The notes under the pieces are model-generated. The model made no database searches. It saw nothing but the letters and a program-made list of their open reading frames with translations, and was not told where the DNA came from. From contig NZ_CP091139.2 in the NCBI RefSeq assembly GCF_021582895.2, positions 1,798,001 through 1,862,000 of the forward strand: DNA of 64,000 nt, read 5' to 3'. Every line of letters begins with the position of its first letter. Position 1 is the stretch's first letter. Shown here in pieces: positions 1 through 9,618 of the stretch. This DNA is from Microbacterium elymi (lineage in GTDB: Bacteria > Actinomycetota > Actinomycetes > Actinomycetales > Microbacteriaceae). The position numbers and the translations under genes are program-made.

Positions 1-1080
1 GTCGTAGCTGTCCTGCAGGACGCCGAGATCGGCGGTCGCGTCCGTCAGGCCGGGGATCGCCCCCAGCGCCTTGGCGAGCTTGCTGATGTTGTCGGGCTGG
101 GCGAGGCAGTCGATGTAGGCCAGCGCCTGCTTCTTGTGCGGGCTCTTGTTCCACACGCCGTAGGCCGTGCCCTCCCCGCCGACGAAGTACGGGTCGCCCA
201 CGAAGGACGGGATCGGGATGAAGCCGAGCTTCGCGTCCGGGCTCTGCTCGAGCGCCGTGCTCACCAGCGAGTTCTGCACGAAGACGAACCCCACGTCTCC
301 GCTGCCGAGCCCCCGCCCGATCTCGTCCATCGTGATGGACGAGAAGTCGGGGTTGAAGTCCCCGGCCTTCGCCCACTTCTGCACCTCGTCGAGCATGGTC
401 GTGTACCCGCCCTCGACGAAGGTCCCCTTCGTGAACTTCTCCAGATCGGCGGCGCTGAAGGCGCCCGACGACATGAAGTCGGCGACGTTGCCGGCCATCC
501 ACGAATCCTTCGACGACGACGAGAGCGGCGTGACGCCGGCATCCTTCAGCGTGACCAGTGCCTTGGTGAACGCATCCCACGTCGTGAGCGTAGACGGATC
601 GACGCCCGCCTTGCTCAGCGTGTCCTTGTTGTACAGGATGCCCGCCACGTCGGTGGTGATCGGCAGGGCGAAGAACTGGCCGTCCTTGTTCTGCATGGCC
701 GGTGCGAGCGCGGTGTTGAACTTGTCGGCCCAAGACTGCTTGTTCAACGGCTCCAGGAACGGGCTGTAGCGCGGCAGCGACCAGCCGTGCGTCGACCAGA
801 TGTCGGGAAGGTCGCCCGAGGCCATGCGGGTCTTCATGTCGGCCTCGTACGTGTTCGTCATCGGAACGAGGTCGATCGTGGTGTCGGCCGGCGTGCAGGT
901 CTTGGTGATGTCCTGCAGCACGGTGAGGGTCGGATCGGCCGAGCCGAGGCCGGTCTGCATCTCGAGTTTCGCCGTGCCGCCCGTGCCGCCGCCACCACCG
1001 GAACACCCGGTCAGCACGATGCCGACGGCGGCCAGGCCCGCCACGACACCGCACGCCATCGTCCTTCTCCGTGCGCTCAT
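1..1080 (-). CDS. ABC transporter substrate-binding lipoprotein (family 1), partial
   Basis: Extracellular solute-binding protein, probably for a sugar or oligosaccharide importer. The N-terminus is basic and then hydrophobic and ends in a lipobox, LTGCSG, so signal peptidase II should cleave before Cys and leave a membrane-anchored lipoprotein. A Gly-rich linker follows. The body carries family-1 binding-protein signatures: ASGDLPDIW near residue 85, then LYNKDTL and a late GGEGTAYGVW. 360 codons are present and the frame is still open at base 1, so the last 50-80 residues lie outside the window. It is divergent from the oxidoreductase at 1296, and a LacI regulator follows; this is a typical sugar-uptake neighbourhood. 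The permease genes would be expected off the left edge. Confidence 0.9.
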   Translation of the reverse strand, partial: MSARRRTMACGVVAGLAAVGIVLTGCSGGGGGTGGTAKLEMQTGLGSADPTLTVLQDITKTCTPADTTIDLVPMTNTYEADMKTRMASGDLPDIWSTHGWSLPRYSPFLEPLNKQSWADKFNTALAPAMQNKDGQFFALPITTDVAGILYNKDTLSKAGVDPSTLTTWDAFTKALVTLKDAGVTPLSSSSKDSWMAGNVADFMSSGAFSAADLEKFTKGTFVEGGYTTMLDEVQKWAKAGDFNPDFSSITMDEIGRGLGSGDVGFVFVQNSLVSTALEQSPDAKLGFIPIPSFVGDPYFVGGEGTAYGVWNKSPHKKQALAYIDCLAQPDNISKLAKALGAIPGLTDATADLGVLQDSYD

Positions 1081-1178
1081 CTGCTCACTTCCCTGTGATC
1101 CCGACCAGCCCTCGAGGTGTGTGGCAAGGAATCTACCCGCGTAACTGAACATATTCAAGTGACGATGCGGATTCGCCC

Positions 1179-1193
1179 TTCAGTATCGCTGAA
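1179..1193. promoter_or_regulatory. Inverted repeat in the divergent sugar-locus promoter region
   Basis: TTCAG-TATCG-CTGAA is a perfect 5-bp-arm inverted repeat in the 215-bp gap between the divergent binding-protein and oxidoreductase genes. A weaker AT-rich dyad (TGAACATATTCA) lies about 30 bp to its left. The nearby LacI-family regulator makes an operator plausible. The arms are short, so this is only a candidate. Confidence 0.3.
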
Positions 1194-1295
1194 ATGACGG
1201 TATCGCGGGCGCGCCGACACGGCCGCACCTTGACGCGGGTAGATGACTGCTGGATGCTGGAGCGGGCAGGACGAACCGTTCGGAGAGGAGCGTGC

Positions 1296-2498
1296 ATGCC
1301 GTTCACGATCGGCATCGTCGGCGCCGGCCAGTTCGCGGACACGTTCGCGCCGCTGCTGACACACCATCCCCTGATCGGCGAGGTCTGGGTCACGGATGTC
1401 GTGTCCGAGCGCGCGGACCGGCTGGTGGCGCGGTACGGCCTGTCCGGCACGTTCGACTCGTTCGATCAGATGCTGGCCGACCCTCGCGTGGATGCCGTCG
1501 CGATCTTCACCCAGCGGTGGACGCACGGGGCTCTCGCGGTGCAGGCGCTGCGGGCCGGCAAGCACGTCTACTCGACGGTGCCGATGGGCATCAGCGTCGA
1601 CGAGATCGGCGCCATCATCGACGCGGTCACCGCCAGCGGCCTGGTCTACATGATGGGCGAGACCAGCTTCTACAACCCGGCGACGGTGCTGGCCCGCGAT
1701 CGGAACGAGGCCGGCGCGTTCGGCCGGCTCTTCTACGCCGAGGGCGACTACCTGCACGACATGGATCTCGGGTTCTATGACGCGTACCGGTTCAGCGGGG
1801 GCGAGGACTGGCGGCGCACGGCGAGCTATCCGCCGCTGCTGTATCCCACGCACTCGATCGGCGGCATCCTCGGCGCGTGGGACACGCATGTGACCAAGGC
1901 GATCGGGATCGGCGTGCGCGACACCCGCGGTGACGGCGTGTTCGACCGGTCGGTGAGCATGTTCGACAACGACATCTCCAACGCTACGGCCCTGTTCGAG
2001 GTCGCCGGCGGCGGCTCGTTCCGGACGAACGAGTTCCGTCGGGTCGGCTACCCGTCGCACATCCGCGAATCGCGCTTCCGCTATTTCGGCACGGAGGCGA
2101 GCTTCGAGGAGGTCGCCACCGCCGCCTTCTGGTACACCCGGGAAGGGGCCGAGGACGTGTCGCGGCTGGTGGAGACCTCCGCCACGCTGGACGTCGACGA
2201 TCCGTCGCTGGCGCACATCGCGCCGGATCTGCGCCCCAGTTTCGTGTCCGGCTACGCCCCGGTGCATCACCGGGAGCGCATCCCGGCGGCGGTCGCGGCG
2301 CTGCCGAACGGGCACGAGGGCAGCCACCACTTCCTCGTCGACGACTTCGCCGTCGCGGTCGACGCCGGCGGGATGCCGCCGGTGAACGCGTGGCGGGCGG
2401 CTCGCTTCACCGTGCCGGGTATCATCGCCCACGAGTCCGTCCGACGGGACGGCGAGCGGTTGGATGTCCCCGATTTCGGCGACATCCCGGGATCATGA
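1296..2498 (+). CDS. Gfo/Idh/MocA family NAD(P)-dependent oxidoreductase
   Basis: A 400-residue cytoplasmic dehydrogenase of the sugar or inositol type. The N-terminal Rossmann fold shows GIVGAGQFA at residues 6-14. The segment where family members have the EKP motif reads TVPMGI, so the usual catalytic Lys-Pro pair is changed. The C-terminal half is the alpha/beta substrate domain. The start at 1296 is preferred over an in-frame ATG at 1194 because GGAGAGGAG sits 5 nt upstream and the fold begins right there. Divergent from the ABC lipoprotein and followed within 30 bp by a LacI gene, it probably oxidises the imported sugar or a derivative. The substrate is not predictable. Confidence 0.9.
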   Translation: MPFTIGIVGAGQFADTFAPLLTHHPLIGEVWVTDVVSERADRLVARYGLSGTFDSFDQMLADPRVDAVAIFTQRWTHGALAVQALRAGKHVYSTVPMGISVDEIGAIIDAVTASGLVYMMGETSFYNPATVLARDRNEAGAFGRLFYAEGDYLHDMDLGFYDAYRFSGGEDWRRTASYPPLLYPTHSIGGILGAWDTHVTKAIGIGVRDTRGDGVFDRSVSMFDNDISNATALFEVAGGGSFRTNEFRRVGYPSHIRESRFRYFGTEASFEEVATAAFWYTREGAEDVSRLVETSATLDVDDPSLAHIAPDLRPSFVSGYAPVHHRERIPAAVAALPNGHEGSHHFLVDDFAVAVDAGGMPPVNAWRAARFTVPGIIAHESVRRDGERLDVPDFGDIPGS

Positions 2499-2526
2499 CA
2501 TCGGACGAGGGGCTCTGGGGAGTCGG

Positions 2527-3546
2527 ATGGTGATGGACGGCCGAAGAAGGACCGTCACGCGAGCGGACGTCGCGCGGCTGGCAGGAGTGAGCACCGCGGT
2601 GGTCAGCTACGTGCTGTCCGGCTCGGACCGACCGGTCTCGGATCAGGCGCGAGAACGCGTGCGGTCCGCGGCCGACGCCCTCGGGTACCGGCCGAATGCG
2701 GCCGCACGCGCTCTCAGCCGCGGCCGGTCGACGATGATCGGGTTCATCGTGCCCGACCAGCGCAACCCGTTCTTCGCCGAGATGGTGGCCGCGCTGGACG
2801 GCGCCGCGCACACGCACGACCTGATGGTGCTGACCCTGAACGCGCGGGAGCGCCGCTCTGCGGACGGCGACGAGATCGCCGGGCTGACCTCGCAGGCAGC
2901 TGGAGGGCATCGTCAGCGCCGACACCCTCACCGCGCAGGAGCTCAGCATCATCGAGCGCAACCGCATCCCGCTGGTGTACCTGAACCAGTTCAGCGCCCG
3001 GTCGGGGCACCCCACCTTCAGCACCGATTACCTCGCGGGCGCGCGGATGGCCGTCGAGCACCTCCTCGGGCTCGGCCACCGGTCGATCGCGTTCGTCGGC
3101 GAGGAGTCGACGCTGGATCCCCGCGAAGCGGGCTGGCGGCGGGCGCTGTCGGATGCCGGCATCCCGGCCGGTCCGGCCTTCCGCAGCGGATACACGCCGC
3201 AGAGCGGTTTCGATGCGGGACTGAAGGTCGCGGAGCGCCGAGACGAGATCACGGCCGTGTTCGCGGCATCCGATCAGGTGGCCATGGGCCTGATGGCCGC
3301 GCTGCACTCGCGCGGCGTCGACATCCCCGGCCAGATGTCGGTCGTGGGCTTCGACGGCACAGCAGAGGGCGCTTTCACCTGGCCCGCCCTCACCTCGGTG
3401 TCGCAGCAGGTGACCGAGATGGCGAGGGATGCCGTGGCTCTGCTCGTCTCCGGGGACACCACGCCGATGGCCCGGAACTACCCCGCCGTGCTGCTCGCGC
3501 GACTCGACGGCACCGCCGCCGGCCCGGTGATCCGGGCGGGCGGTCG
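2527..3546 (+). CDS. LacI family transcriptional regulator (frameshifted)
   Basis: N-terminal LacI HTH (TRADVARLAGVSTAVVSYVL, residues 10-29), then a periplasmic-binding-protein-like effector domain with VVGFDGT and the C-terminal core. The reading frame breaks near 2893, where CAGGCAGCTGG appears to be CAGCAGCTGG with one extra G; joining the two frames gives about 340 residues, the normal family length. After about 3530 the second frame stays open as far as 3865 inside the convergent response-regulator gene, so a further indel near the 3' end is likely and the stop is uncertain. ATG 2527 or ATG 2533 may start it. It probably regulates the flanking ABC and oxidoreductase genes. Confidence 0.82.
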
Positions 3547-4242
3547 TCACTCCAGCAGGCCGGTCTCGCGCGCGACCGCCAGCACGCGCGAGCGACTGTC
3601 GGCACCGAGTTTCGTGAAGATATGGGCGAGATGGGTCTTCACGGTCGCCTCCGTCACGAACAGCTCGCGGGCGATCTCGCGGTTCGAGGCGCCGCGGTCC
3701 AGCAACCGCAGCACATCGCGTTCGCGATCGGTCAGGCGCACCCGCGGGGCGCGCATCGCGGTGACGAGCCGCCGGCTGAGCTCCGTGGTCAGCACCAGGC
3801 GCCCTGCGGCCGCGTCGCGCACCGCCGCTACGATCGTCGCGGGCTCGACATCCTTGAGCAGGTAGCCGACGGCTCCGGCCTCGATCGCCCCGACCACCTC
3901 GGCGTCGCGATCGAAGGTGGTGAGCATGAGGACGGCGGGCGGATGCGGCAGCCCGCGCAGCGCCACGGTCGTCGCGATCCCGTCCATCCCCTCGCCCAGG
4001 CGCAGGTCGCACAGCACCACGTCGGGGCGCAGGTGCCGTGCCAGGGCCACGGCCTCGTCGCCGGAGCCGGCCTCGCCGACCACTTCGACGTCGCTCTGCC
4101 CGGTCAGCAGCGCCCGCACCCCGGTGCGCACGATCGGGTGATCGTCGACGAGGATCAACCGCACCCGGTCCGCGCCCCGGTCCGCGCCCCGGTCCGCGCC
4201 CCGGTCCGCGCCCCGGTCCGCGCCCCGGTCCGACCCGGTCAC
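3547..4242 (-). CDS. LuxR (NarL/FixJ) family response regulator
   Basis: Receiver domain with the acidic pair in LILVDDHP and the phospho-acceptor Asp in DVVLCDL, then the switch Lys in YLLKDVEP. The C-terminal LuxR HTH reads LTDRERDVLRLL to VKTHLAHIFTKLG. The GTG at 4242 overlaps the kinase stop (GTGA), so translation should be coupled. This start puts five GADR repeats in front of the receiver domain; a second GTG just before RLILVDD would leave them out, and the family norm of about 210-220 residues slightly favours it. Last gene of the MMPL-kinase-regulator operon. Likely target: the locus promoter around 7.6-7.75 kb. Confidence 0.92.
   Translation of the reverse strand: MTGSDRGADRGADRGADRGADRGADRVRLILVDDHPIVRTGVRALLTGQSDVEVVGEAGSGDEAVALARHLRPDVVLCDLRLGEGMDGIATTVALRGLPHPPAVLMLTTFDRDAEVVGAIEAGAVGYLLKDVEPATIVAAVRDAAAGRLVLTTELSRRLVTAMRAPRVRLTDRERDVLRLLDRGASNREIARELFVTEATVKTHLAHIFTKLGADSRSRVLAVARETGLLE
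4166..4225. repeat. Five exact 12-bp tandem repeats
   Basis: Unit CGGTCCGCGCCC is repeated five times without a mismatch, with a partial sixth copy. Read on the minus strand it encodes repeated Gly-Ala-Asp-Arg at the very start of the response regulator. The unit length is a multiple of three, so copy-number change would not shift the frame. Confidence 0.95.
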
Positions 4243-5504
4243 GGACGCGCCTCGGCCAGCCGCGGCAGATGCGCCGACAGCGCGGTGCCCTCCCCGGGGG
4301 TGCTCTCCACGTCCAGCCCGCCGCCGAGTTCGCGCAGCCGGGTCCGCATCGCCCGCATCCCATAGCCGCCGTCGCCGGCGCGCGCGGCGCGGGCGTTCCA
4401 CCGCTGCGCGTCGAAGCCGGTGCCGTCGTCGGCCACATCCAGCCGGACGGTGTCCCCGGCATCCGCCAGCGTCACCACCACCCGGCGCGCGTCGGCGTGC
4501 GAGCGCACATTGGCCAGCGCGGACTGGGTGACCCGCAGCAGGGCGACCTCGGTGGCCGGTGCCAGCGCGGGGAAGCCGGCATCCACGTGCAGCTCGGTGC
4601 GGATGCCGGTCTCGTCCTGCAGCCGGTCCAGCATGCGCGCCAGGGCGTCGCCGAGCGCCGTGCCGTCCAGTTCGGCCGGCATGAGCGCGTTCACGATCCG
4701 TCGGGTGTCGGCCAGTCCGTCGCGGGCCAGCTCGTCGATCTGCCGCAGGGCACGGGATGCCTCGGCCCCCGTCCCCCGCTCGGCGCCGTCCAGGGCGCCG
4801 CGCGCCAGCATCCCGATCGAGGTCATGCTCTGCGCGACGGTGTCGTGGATGTCGCGCGAGAGCCGGGTGCGCTCGGCGTGCACGCCGGACTCGCGCTGCG
4901 TGCGCGCCAGCTCGTCCTGCAGCGCGGCGGTCTCGTCCTGTGCGGCCACCAGCGACGCGATCAGCAGCCGGCGCTCGCGGCCGTCCCGGACGAGTTCGAG
5001 GTAGCCGCGCGCAATGCCCAGGGCGAACAGGCCGCCCACCACCGGCCCGATCACGTTGGCCGACGACGTGCTGCCGGTGTGGGCGACGGGCGCGACCAGC
5101 ACGACGACCAGCACGATCAGGCTGTACGGGATCGCCCACCGCATCCGCAGCGCGAAGCCGGCCAGCAGCCACAGCGAGAACGCCAGCCAGACGAACTCGG
5201 CGCTGACGGCGACGGCGCCCACCCAGATCAGAGCCAGTCCCAGCAGCCACCACGCGGCCAGCGGCCGGTCGGCGGTGCGGGTGCTCAGCACGAGGCCGGC
5301 GGCGTACCAGCCCGCGAACGCGACGGCGACCGCCGCGGTCAGCGCGATCGGCACGCCGTCGGCGGCGGCCCGGACGGCGCCCGCGATCAGCAGCGTCGCC
5401 GTGATCAGCGCCTGGCCGAGCCGGATCGACCCGACCAGCCCCGCCCAGGACCGCGGCGCCGGCGCGCTATCGCGCGGCGACCGAGACGGGATGGGTGTCG
5501 ACAT
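4239..5504 (-). CDS. Two-component sensor histidine kinase (HisKA_3, DesK/NarX-like)
   Basis: About 421 residues. The N-terminal half has six or so hydrophobic segments, so the sensor is membrane-embedded. A coiled stretch leads to the HisKA_3 dimerisation motif RLSRDIHDTVAQS, with the phospho-accepting His. The HATPase_c domain follows, with an N-box-like region and the G-box DDGTGFD, then GYGMRAMRTRL. ATG 5504 has GGGGGAG 9 nt upstream and is preferred over GTG 5525. It overlaps the end of the MMPL gene by 38 bp and the regulator gene by 4 bp, so all three are co-transcribed. Pairing with an exporter suggests sensing of envelope stress or of the exported compound. Confidence 0.92.
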   Translation of the reverse strand: MSTPIPSRSPRDSAPAPRSWAGLVGSIRLGQALITATLLIAGAVRAAADGVPIALTAAVAVAFAGWYAAGLVLSTRTADRPLAAWWLLGLALIWVGAVAVSAEFVWLAFSLWLLAGFALRMRWAIPYSLIVLVVVLVAPVAHTGSTSSANVIGPVVGGLFALGIARGYLELVRDGRERRLLIASLVAAQDETAALQDELARTQRESGVHAERTRLSRDIHDTVAQSMTSIGMLARGALDGAERGTGAEASRALRQIDELARDGLADTRRIVNALMPAELDGTALGDALARMLDRLQDETGIRTELHVDAGFPALAPATEVALLRVTQSALANVRSHADARRVVVTLADAGDTVRLDVADDGTGFDAQRWNARAARAGDGGYGMRAMRTRLRELGGGLDVESTPGEGTALSAHLPRLAEARP

Positions 5505-7604
5505 CCTTCGATTCTCCCCCGTCACCGGCCGATTCGTCGACGCCGTCGGCGGACGGGCCGGCGGAGGGGCGGATCCGGCTCGGCCACCACATCCGGTCGC
5601 CGAGCACGGCGAACAGCGCGGGCACGATCAGCGTGCGCACGACGAACGTGTCGACGATCACCCCGACCCCCACGATCAGCCCGATCTGGCCGAGCGTGAC
5701 CAGCGGCAGCACCCCGAGGGCGGCGAACACCGCCGCCAGCACCAGGCCGGCACTGGTGATCACCCCGCCCGTCGAGGCGACCGCGCGCACGATCCCGGCG
5801 CGCGTGCCCCGCCGCTTGCGCCTCGCCGCGGGCGCGGTGCACGAGGAAGATCGTGTAGTCGATGCCGAGCGCCACCAGGAACAGGAACCCGAGCAGCGGC
5901 ACCTGCAGATCCAGCGCCTCCCAGCCGAACAGCACCCGGCCGAGCCAGGCGCCGGCGCCGATCGCGGCCACCGCGCTGAGCGCGTTCACGCACGGCAGCA
6001 GCACCGGGGCCACGAGGGCGCGCAGCAGGCCGATCAGCACGACCAGGCTGATGCCGAGGATGAGCGGCGTGATCAGGACGAAATCGCGCAGGTTGCCGGC
6101 GCGCGCATCCAGGTCGGTGGCCACCGGCCCGCCGACGAGGGCATCGGCGCCGGGGACGGCGCGGGCGGCATCGCGCACGGTCTGCACCAGCTCGAGGCTC
6201 TCCGGGGTGCCCGGCGCGGGCTCGCCGGTGACGACCAGGCGGGTCTGCGCGTCATCGGCGCTGGTGCCGGATGCCGTGACCCGCACGACGCCGGGAACAT
6301 CCGCGATCGCGTCGGTGACGGCATCCGCCGCCGCCGTGTCGGCGATCACGATCATCGGCTTGCGCCAGGCCCGGATCGAAGTGCGCGCCGAGCACCGTGA
6401 GACCGGCAGCCGACTCGGACGGCACGCGGAACTTCTCCACCTGGGTGAGCCCGACGGTGGTGCCGAACAGGCCGGCGGCCATCACACCCAGCAGCACCGC
6501 TCCGCCCACGAGGGGCAGCCACGGCCGGCGCACCACACGCTCGGCCACACCACGCCAGGCCCGACCGTATTCGCGCGGCCGGTCGGGACGCGGCACGAAC
6601 GGCCAGAACACCCCGCGCCCGCACACCGCCAGCAGCGGCGGCAGCAGGAACAGCACCGCGACCAGGGCGATCAGCAGGCCGACAGCGGATGCCACCCCCA
6701 GGCCCCGGGTGCCGGGGATCACCGCGAGCACCAGGGTGGCCAGGGACAGCACCACGGTCAGGTTCGACGCGACGATCGCGCCCGCCGTGCCCCGCCATGC
6801 CCGGGCGAGCGCACGCCGGTGGTCGGTGTCGACGGCGAGCTGCTCGCGATAGCGCGACACCAGCAGCAGCGCGTAGTTCGTGCCGGCACCGAACACGAGC
6901 ACGCTGACGATGCCGGTGTCGAACTGCAGCTGCAGGGCGTTGCCGACCGCCACGGTGGCGCTGCCGGCGAGCTCATCGGCGAGGGCGACGACCACCAGCG
7001 GGATCATCCAGAGCACCGGCGAGCGATAGGTCAGGATCAGCAGCAGCGCGACGATCACGATCGTCACCAGCAGCAGGGTGAAGTCGGCGCCGTCGAACGC
7101 GGCCGCGACGTCCACGCCGAACGCGGGACCGCCGGTCACCTGCACTGCCACGCCAGAGATCGGGTGCGCGGCGACGGCATCGCGCACCGTGGTCACGGCC
7201 GCCTTCGCGTCGCCGTCGGCACCGACATCCACGGTCGCCTGGATCACCGCGGCCCGGCCGTCGTCGCTGGGGAACGGCCCGAGCGGGGCGATCCCGGTGG
7301 CGGTGCCGACCGGATCGATCAGGGTGCCGAGAGCCGCGGTGTCGCCGGCGGTCAGCTGGGCGCCGTCGTCGCGGCTCGCCACGATCAGCAGGGTCTGGCA
7401 CTCGGCACCGGGAAACCGGTCGGCGGCCGTGGCGGCCCGTGCAGATTCGGACTGCGGCGGGGCGGCCTCGTTGCCCGCGTCGAGATCGGCGCGGCCGAGC
7501 GCGCCCATTGCCAGCACCAGCAGCACGGCGGCGACGGCCAGCGACCACCACGCACCACGGCGGGAGGTCAGGACGGAGGGGATCGAACGCAGAACACGCA
7601 GCAT
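5467..7604 (-). CDS. MMPL family RND-type transporter (frameshifted)
   Basis: A proton-driven exporter of lipids or hydrophobic compounds in the cytoplasmic membrane. Two repeated halves can be seen, each with an N-terminal helix, a large extracellular domain and five to six helices. Conserved MMPL segments include GAGTNYALLLVSRYRE in the first half and LGIDYTIFLVHRARGE in the second, both with the Asp/Asn-Tyr of the transport core. Frame breaks near 6361 and 5815 are both GCGCAAGC where GCGCAGC is expected; taking out one base at each gives 711 residues, normal for the family. ATG 7604 starts directly before MLRVLRSIPSVL. First gene of the kinase operon and divergent from the ligase operon. 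Confidence 0.9.
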
Positions 7605-7662
7605 GGTCCCCAGTCCAGCCGTCGCCGGCGCCGGGCACGTCGGGAAGATGGCCGATCCTTCT

Positions 7663-7680
7663 CTCATCCGAACGGATGAG
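7663..7680. promoter_or_regulatory. 18-bp palindrome in the MMPL/ligase divergent promoter
   Basis: CTCATCCG-AA-CGGATGAG is a perfect inverted repeat with 8-bp arms. It lies 59 bp upstream of the MMPL start and 70 bp upstream of the ligase start, so one bound regulator could control both operons. The response regulator coded at the end of the MMPL operon is the nearest candidate. Confidence 0.6.
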
Positions 7681-7749
7681 GTGACGGCCCCCTCGCCCGG
7701 GCCCGACCGGGGAATCCCGAATAGACTGACCGGGGAAGCGGAGGTCACG

Positions 7750-9271
7750 GTGCCGATCACGGGGGCGATGCTGGATGTCGCGGCACGACATCCCGAACGC
7801 CTCGCCATCGTCGGACCGGACGGTCGCCTCACCTACGCCGAGCTCGTCGCCGACTCGCGCCGCATGTTCGCGGCCGTCGATCAGCTGCACGCGGCACAGA
7901 CCCGGCCGCCGACGCCGGCTCGCGAGACCGGCGGCATCCCGATCACCGCGATCAGCGTCACGTCGGCGTTCCACACCGCCCGCATCGTGGCCGGCCTGGC
8001 CGGGTTCCGCGCCGTCTCGGCGACCATCGACCCGCGCTGGCCGCTCACCCATCGCATCGCGGTGGTCCTGGCCACCGGCATCGGCGTGGTCATCAGCGAC
8101 CAGGCCGACCTCGCCGAGGCGCTGCACGCGCGAGGCTGGGGCGGTGCGATCCTCAGCCTCGCGGAGTTCATGCAGGTCGAGGCATCCGTCCCGACGGGGG
8201 CGGGGTCGAACCCCGAGCCGGGCGTGCGGGATGGCGACGAGCCGTTCCTGCTGCTGTTCTCGTCGGGCACCACCAGCAACCCGAAGGCGTTCCTGAAGAC
8301 CCGGCGGCAGTACCGCGCGAACGTGGCGGTCTCGGCGGCGCATCTCGAGCCGCTGCCCGGGGTGGCGACTCTCGCACCGGGACCCGTCTCGTACAGCCTG
8401 ACCCTGTATGCGCTGATCGAGTGCCTGGCCACCGGCGGCAGCGCACACGTGGCGGATGCGTTCGATCCGGTCGCGCTCGGTCGCCGCATCCGCGACGAGC
8501 AGATCACCCGGGTCGTGGCGGTGCCCGCCGTCGTGCAAGCGCTCACCGACGTGGCCCGGCGCCGACGCCACGACATCACCGGGCTCGAGGTGGTGGTCAC
8601 CGGCGGTGCGAACCTGCCGGCATCCCTCCGCGCGGGGCTGCGCGCCGTGCTTCCCGCAGTGCGGCTGATCAGCTACTACGGCGCCGCCGAGATCGGGTTC
8701 ATCGGCGACAGCCGCGACGGCGACGGCACGTTCATCTCGGTCTACGAGGGGATCGGCGCACAGGTGCGCGACGATGTCGGCGCCCCGGTGCCCGACGGCG
8801 AACTCGGCACGGTCTGGATCCGCGCCGACGCATGCTCGGACGGGTATATCTCGGCGACGACCACCGAGCCGCTCAAGGACCCCAGCGGGTGGGCCACCGT
8901 GCACGACCAGGGGCGGCTCGTCGACGGCCGCCTGCGAGCTGGTCGGCCGGGCCGGAGACATCACGATCACCGGCGGACACAAGGTCGCCCTCACCGAGGT
9001 CGAGCGGGCATTCGACGGGATGCCGGGGCTCGGCGCCGTCTGCGCGGTGGCGCTCGCGGACCGCGGCCTGGGAAGCGTGGTCGCGCTGGTGGTCGAGGGC
9101 GACGGGCCCGGCAAGGACGAGCTGATCGCTTGGGCGCGGGAGCGACTCGCGCCGCAGTTCGTGCCGCGCCGCTGGTATCGCATCGAGGCCCTGCCCCGGA
9201 CTGTGGGCGGCAAGATCCGCCGCCCTGCCACCACCGAGCTGGTGGACGACGGACTGGCGGCCCGGCTGTGA
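7750..9271 (+). CDS. AMP-dependent synthetase/ligase (acyl-CoA or acyl-ACP ligase), frameshifted
   Basis: Adenylate-forming enzyme that activates a carboxylic acid with ATP and passes it to a thiol. Core motif A3 reads LFSSGTTSNPKAFLKT (Ser replaces the usual second Gly), A5 is YYGAAEIGF, and A10 contains the catalytic Lys in TVGGKIRRP. One indel near 8936 (CTGCGAGCTGG for CTGCAGCTGG) splits the frame; correction gives 506 residues. GTG 7750 has GGAGG 5 nt upstream. The stop overlaps the next start (GTGA). With the ketosynthase and dehydrogenase downstream, the product is probably loaded for chain extension or modification. Substrate unknown; an aryl acid is as likely as a fatty acid. Confidence 0.87.
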
Positions 9272-9618
9272 GCGGGGGCGGGGTTCCGACCGCGCACGGG
9301 GTTCCGACCGCGGGCGGGGTTCCGACCGCGGGCGGGGTTCCGACCGCGCGCGGGGTTCCGACCGCGGGCGTGGCACTGGCCGCGCGCGGGGTTCCGACCG
9401 CGGGCGTGGCGCTCGCCGCGCGCGGGGTTCTGGCCGCGGGCGGGGCCCTGGCCGCGGCATCCACTGCCCCCGCCTCCCTCGCCTTCGACGCTGGGCGCCG
9501 CCGGCCCTCGGCCCAGCCGAGGAGATCTGCCGAAGCGAGGATGATCCGGCCCGATTTCGCCCGCGCCCGGGCATATCTCCTCGGCTCGGCCGAGGATGAC
9601 GGGGGAGCGGACGGATGA
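9268..9618 (+). CDS. Small repeat-rich protein of unknown function, coupled in the ligase-ketosynthase operon
   Basis: 116 residues from GTG 9268. The first half is about ten copies of a six-residue unit (GVPTAG and variants); the second half is charged and ends DDGGADG. Its start overlaps the ligase stop (GTGA) and its stop overlaps the ketosynthase start (ATGA), which argues that it is translated. No carrier-protein DSL motif or other domain was recognised. Two small hairpins lie in its 3' half (9506-9522 and 9579-9595), both with arms CCTCGGC/GCCGAGG. Because indels are common in this assembly, the true frame of the second half could differ. Confidence 0.5.
   Translation: MSGGGVPTAHGVPTAGGVPTAGGVPTARGVPTAGVALAARGVPTAGVALAARGVLAAGGALAAASTAPASLAFDAGRRRPSAQPRRSAEARMIRPDFARARAYLLGSAEDDGGADG
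9283..9462. repeat. Ten imperfect 18-bp tandem repeats
   Basis: Unit GTTCCGACCGCGGGCGGG with diverged copies (for example GCACTGGCCGCGCGCGGG). It encodes Val-Pro-Thr-Ala-Gly-Gly and similar hexapeptides. Period is a multiple of three. Confidence 0.9.

Noticed and set aside
6973..9297. Very long open frame (774 codons) on the minus strand across the MMPL/ligase promoter
   Set aside because: It is antisense to the ligase gene, has Arg/Asp/His-heavy composition without motifs, and arises because 70% GC leaves few stops. The sense frame has all adenylation motifs.
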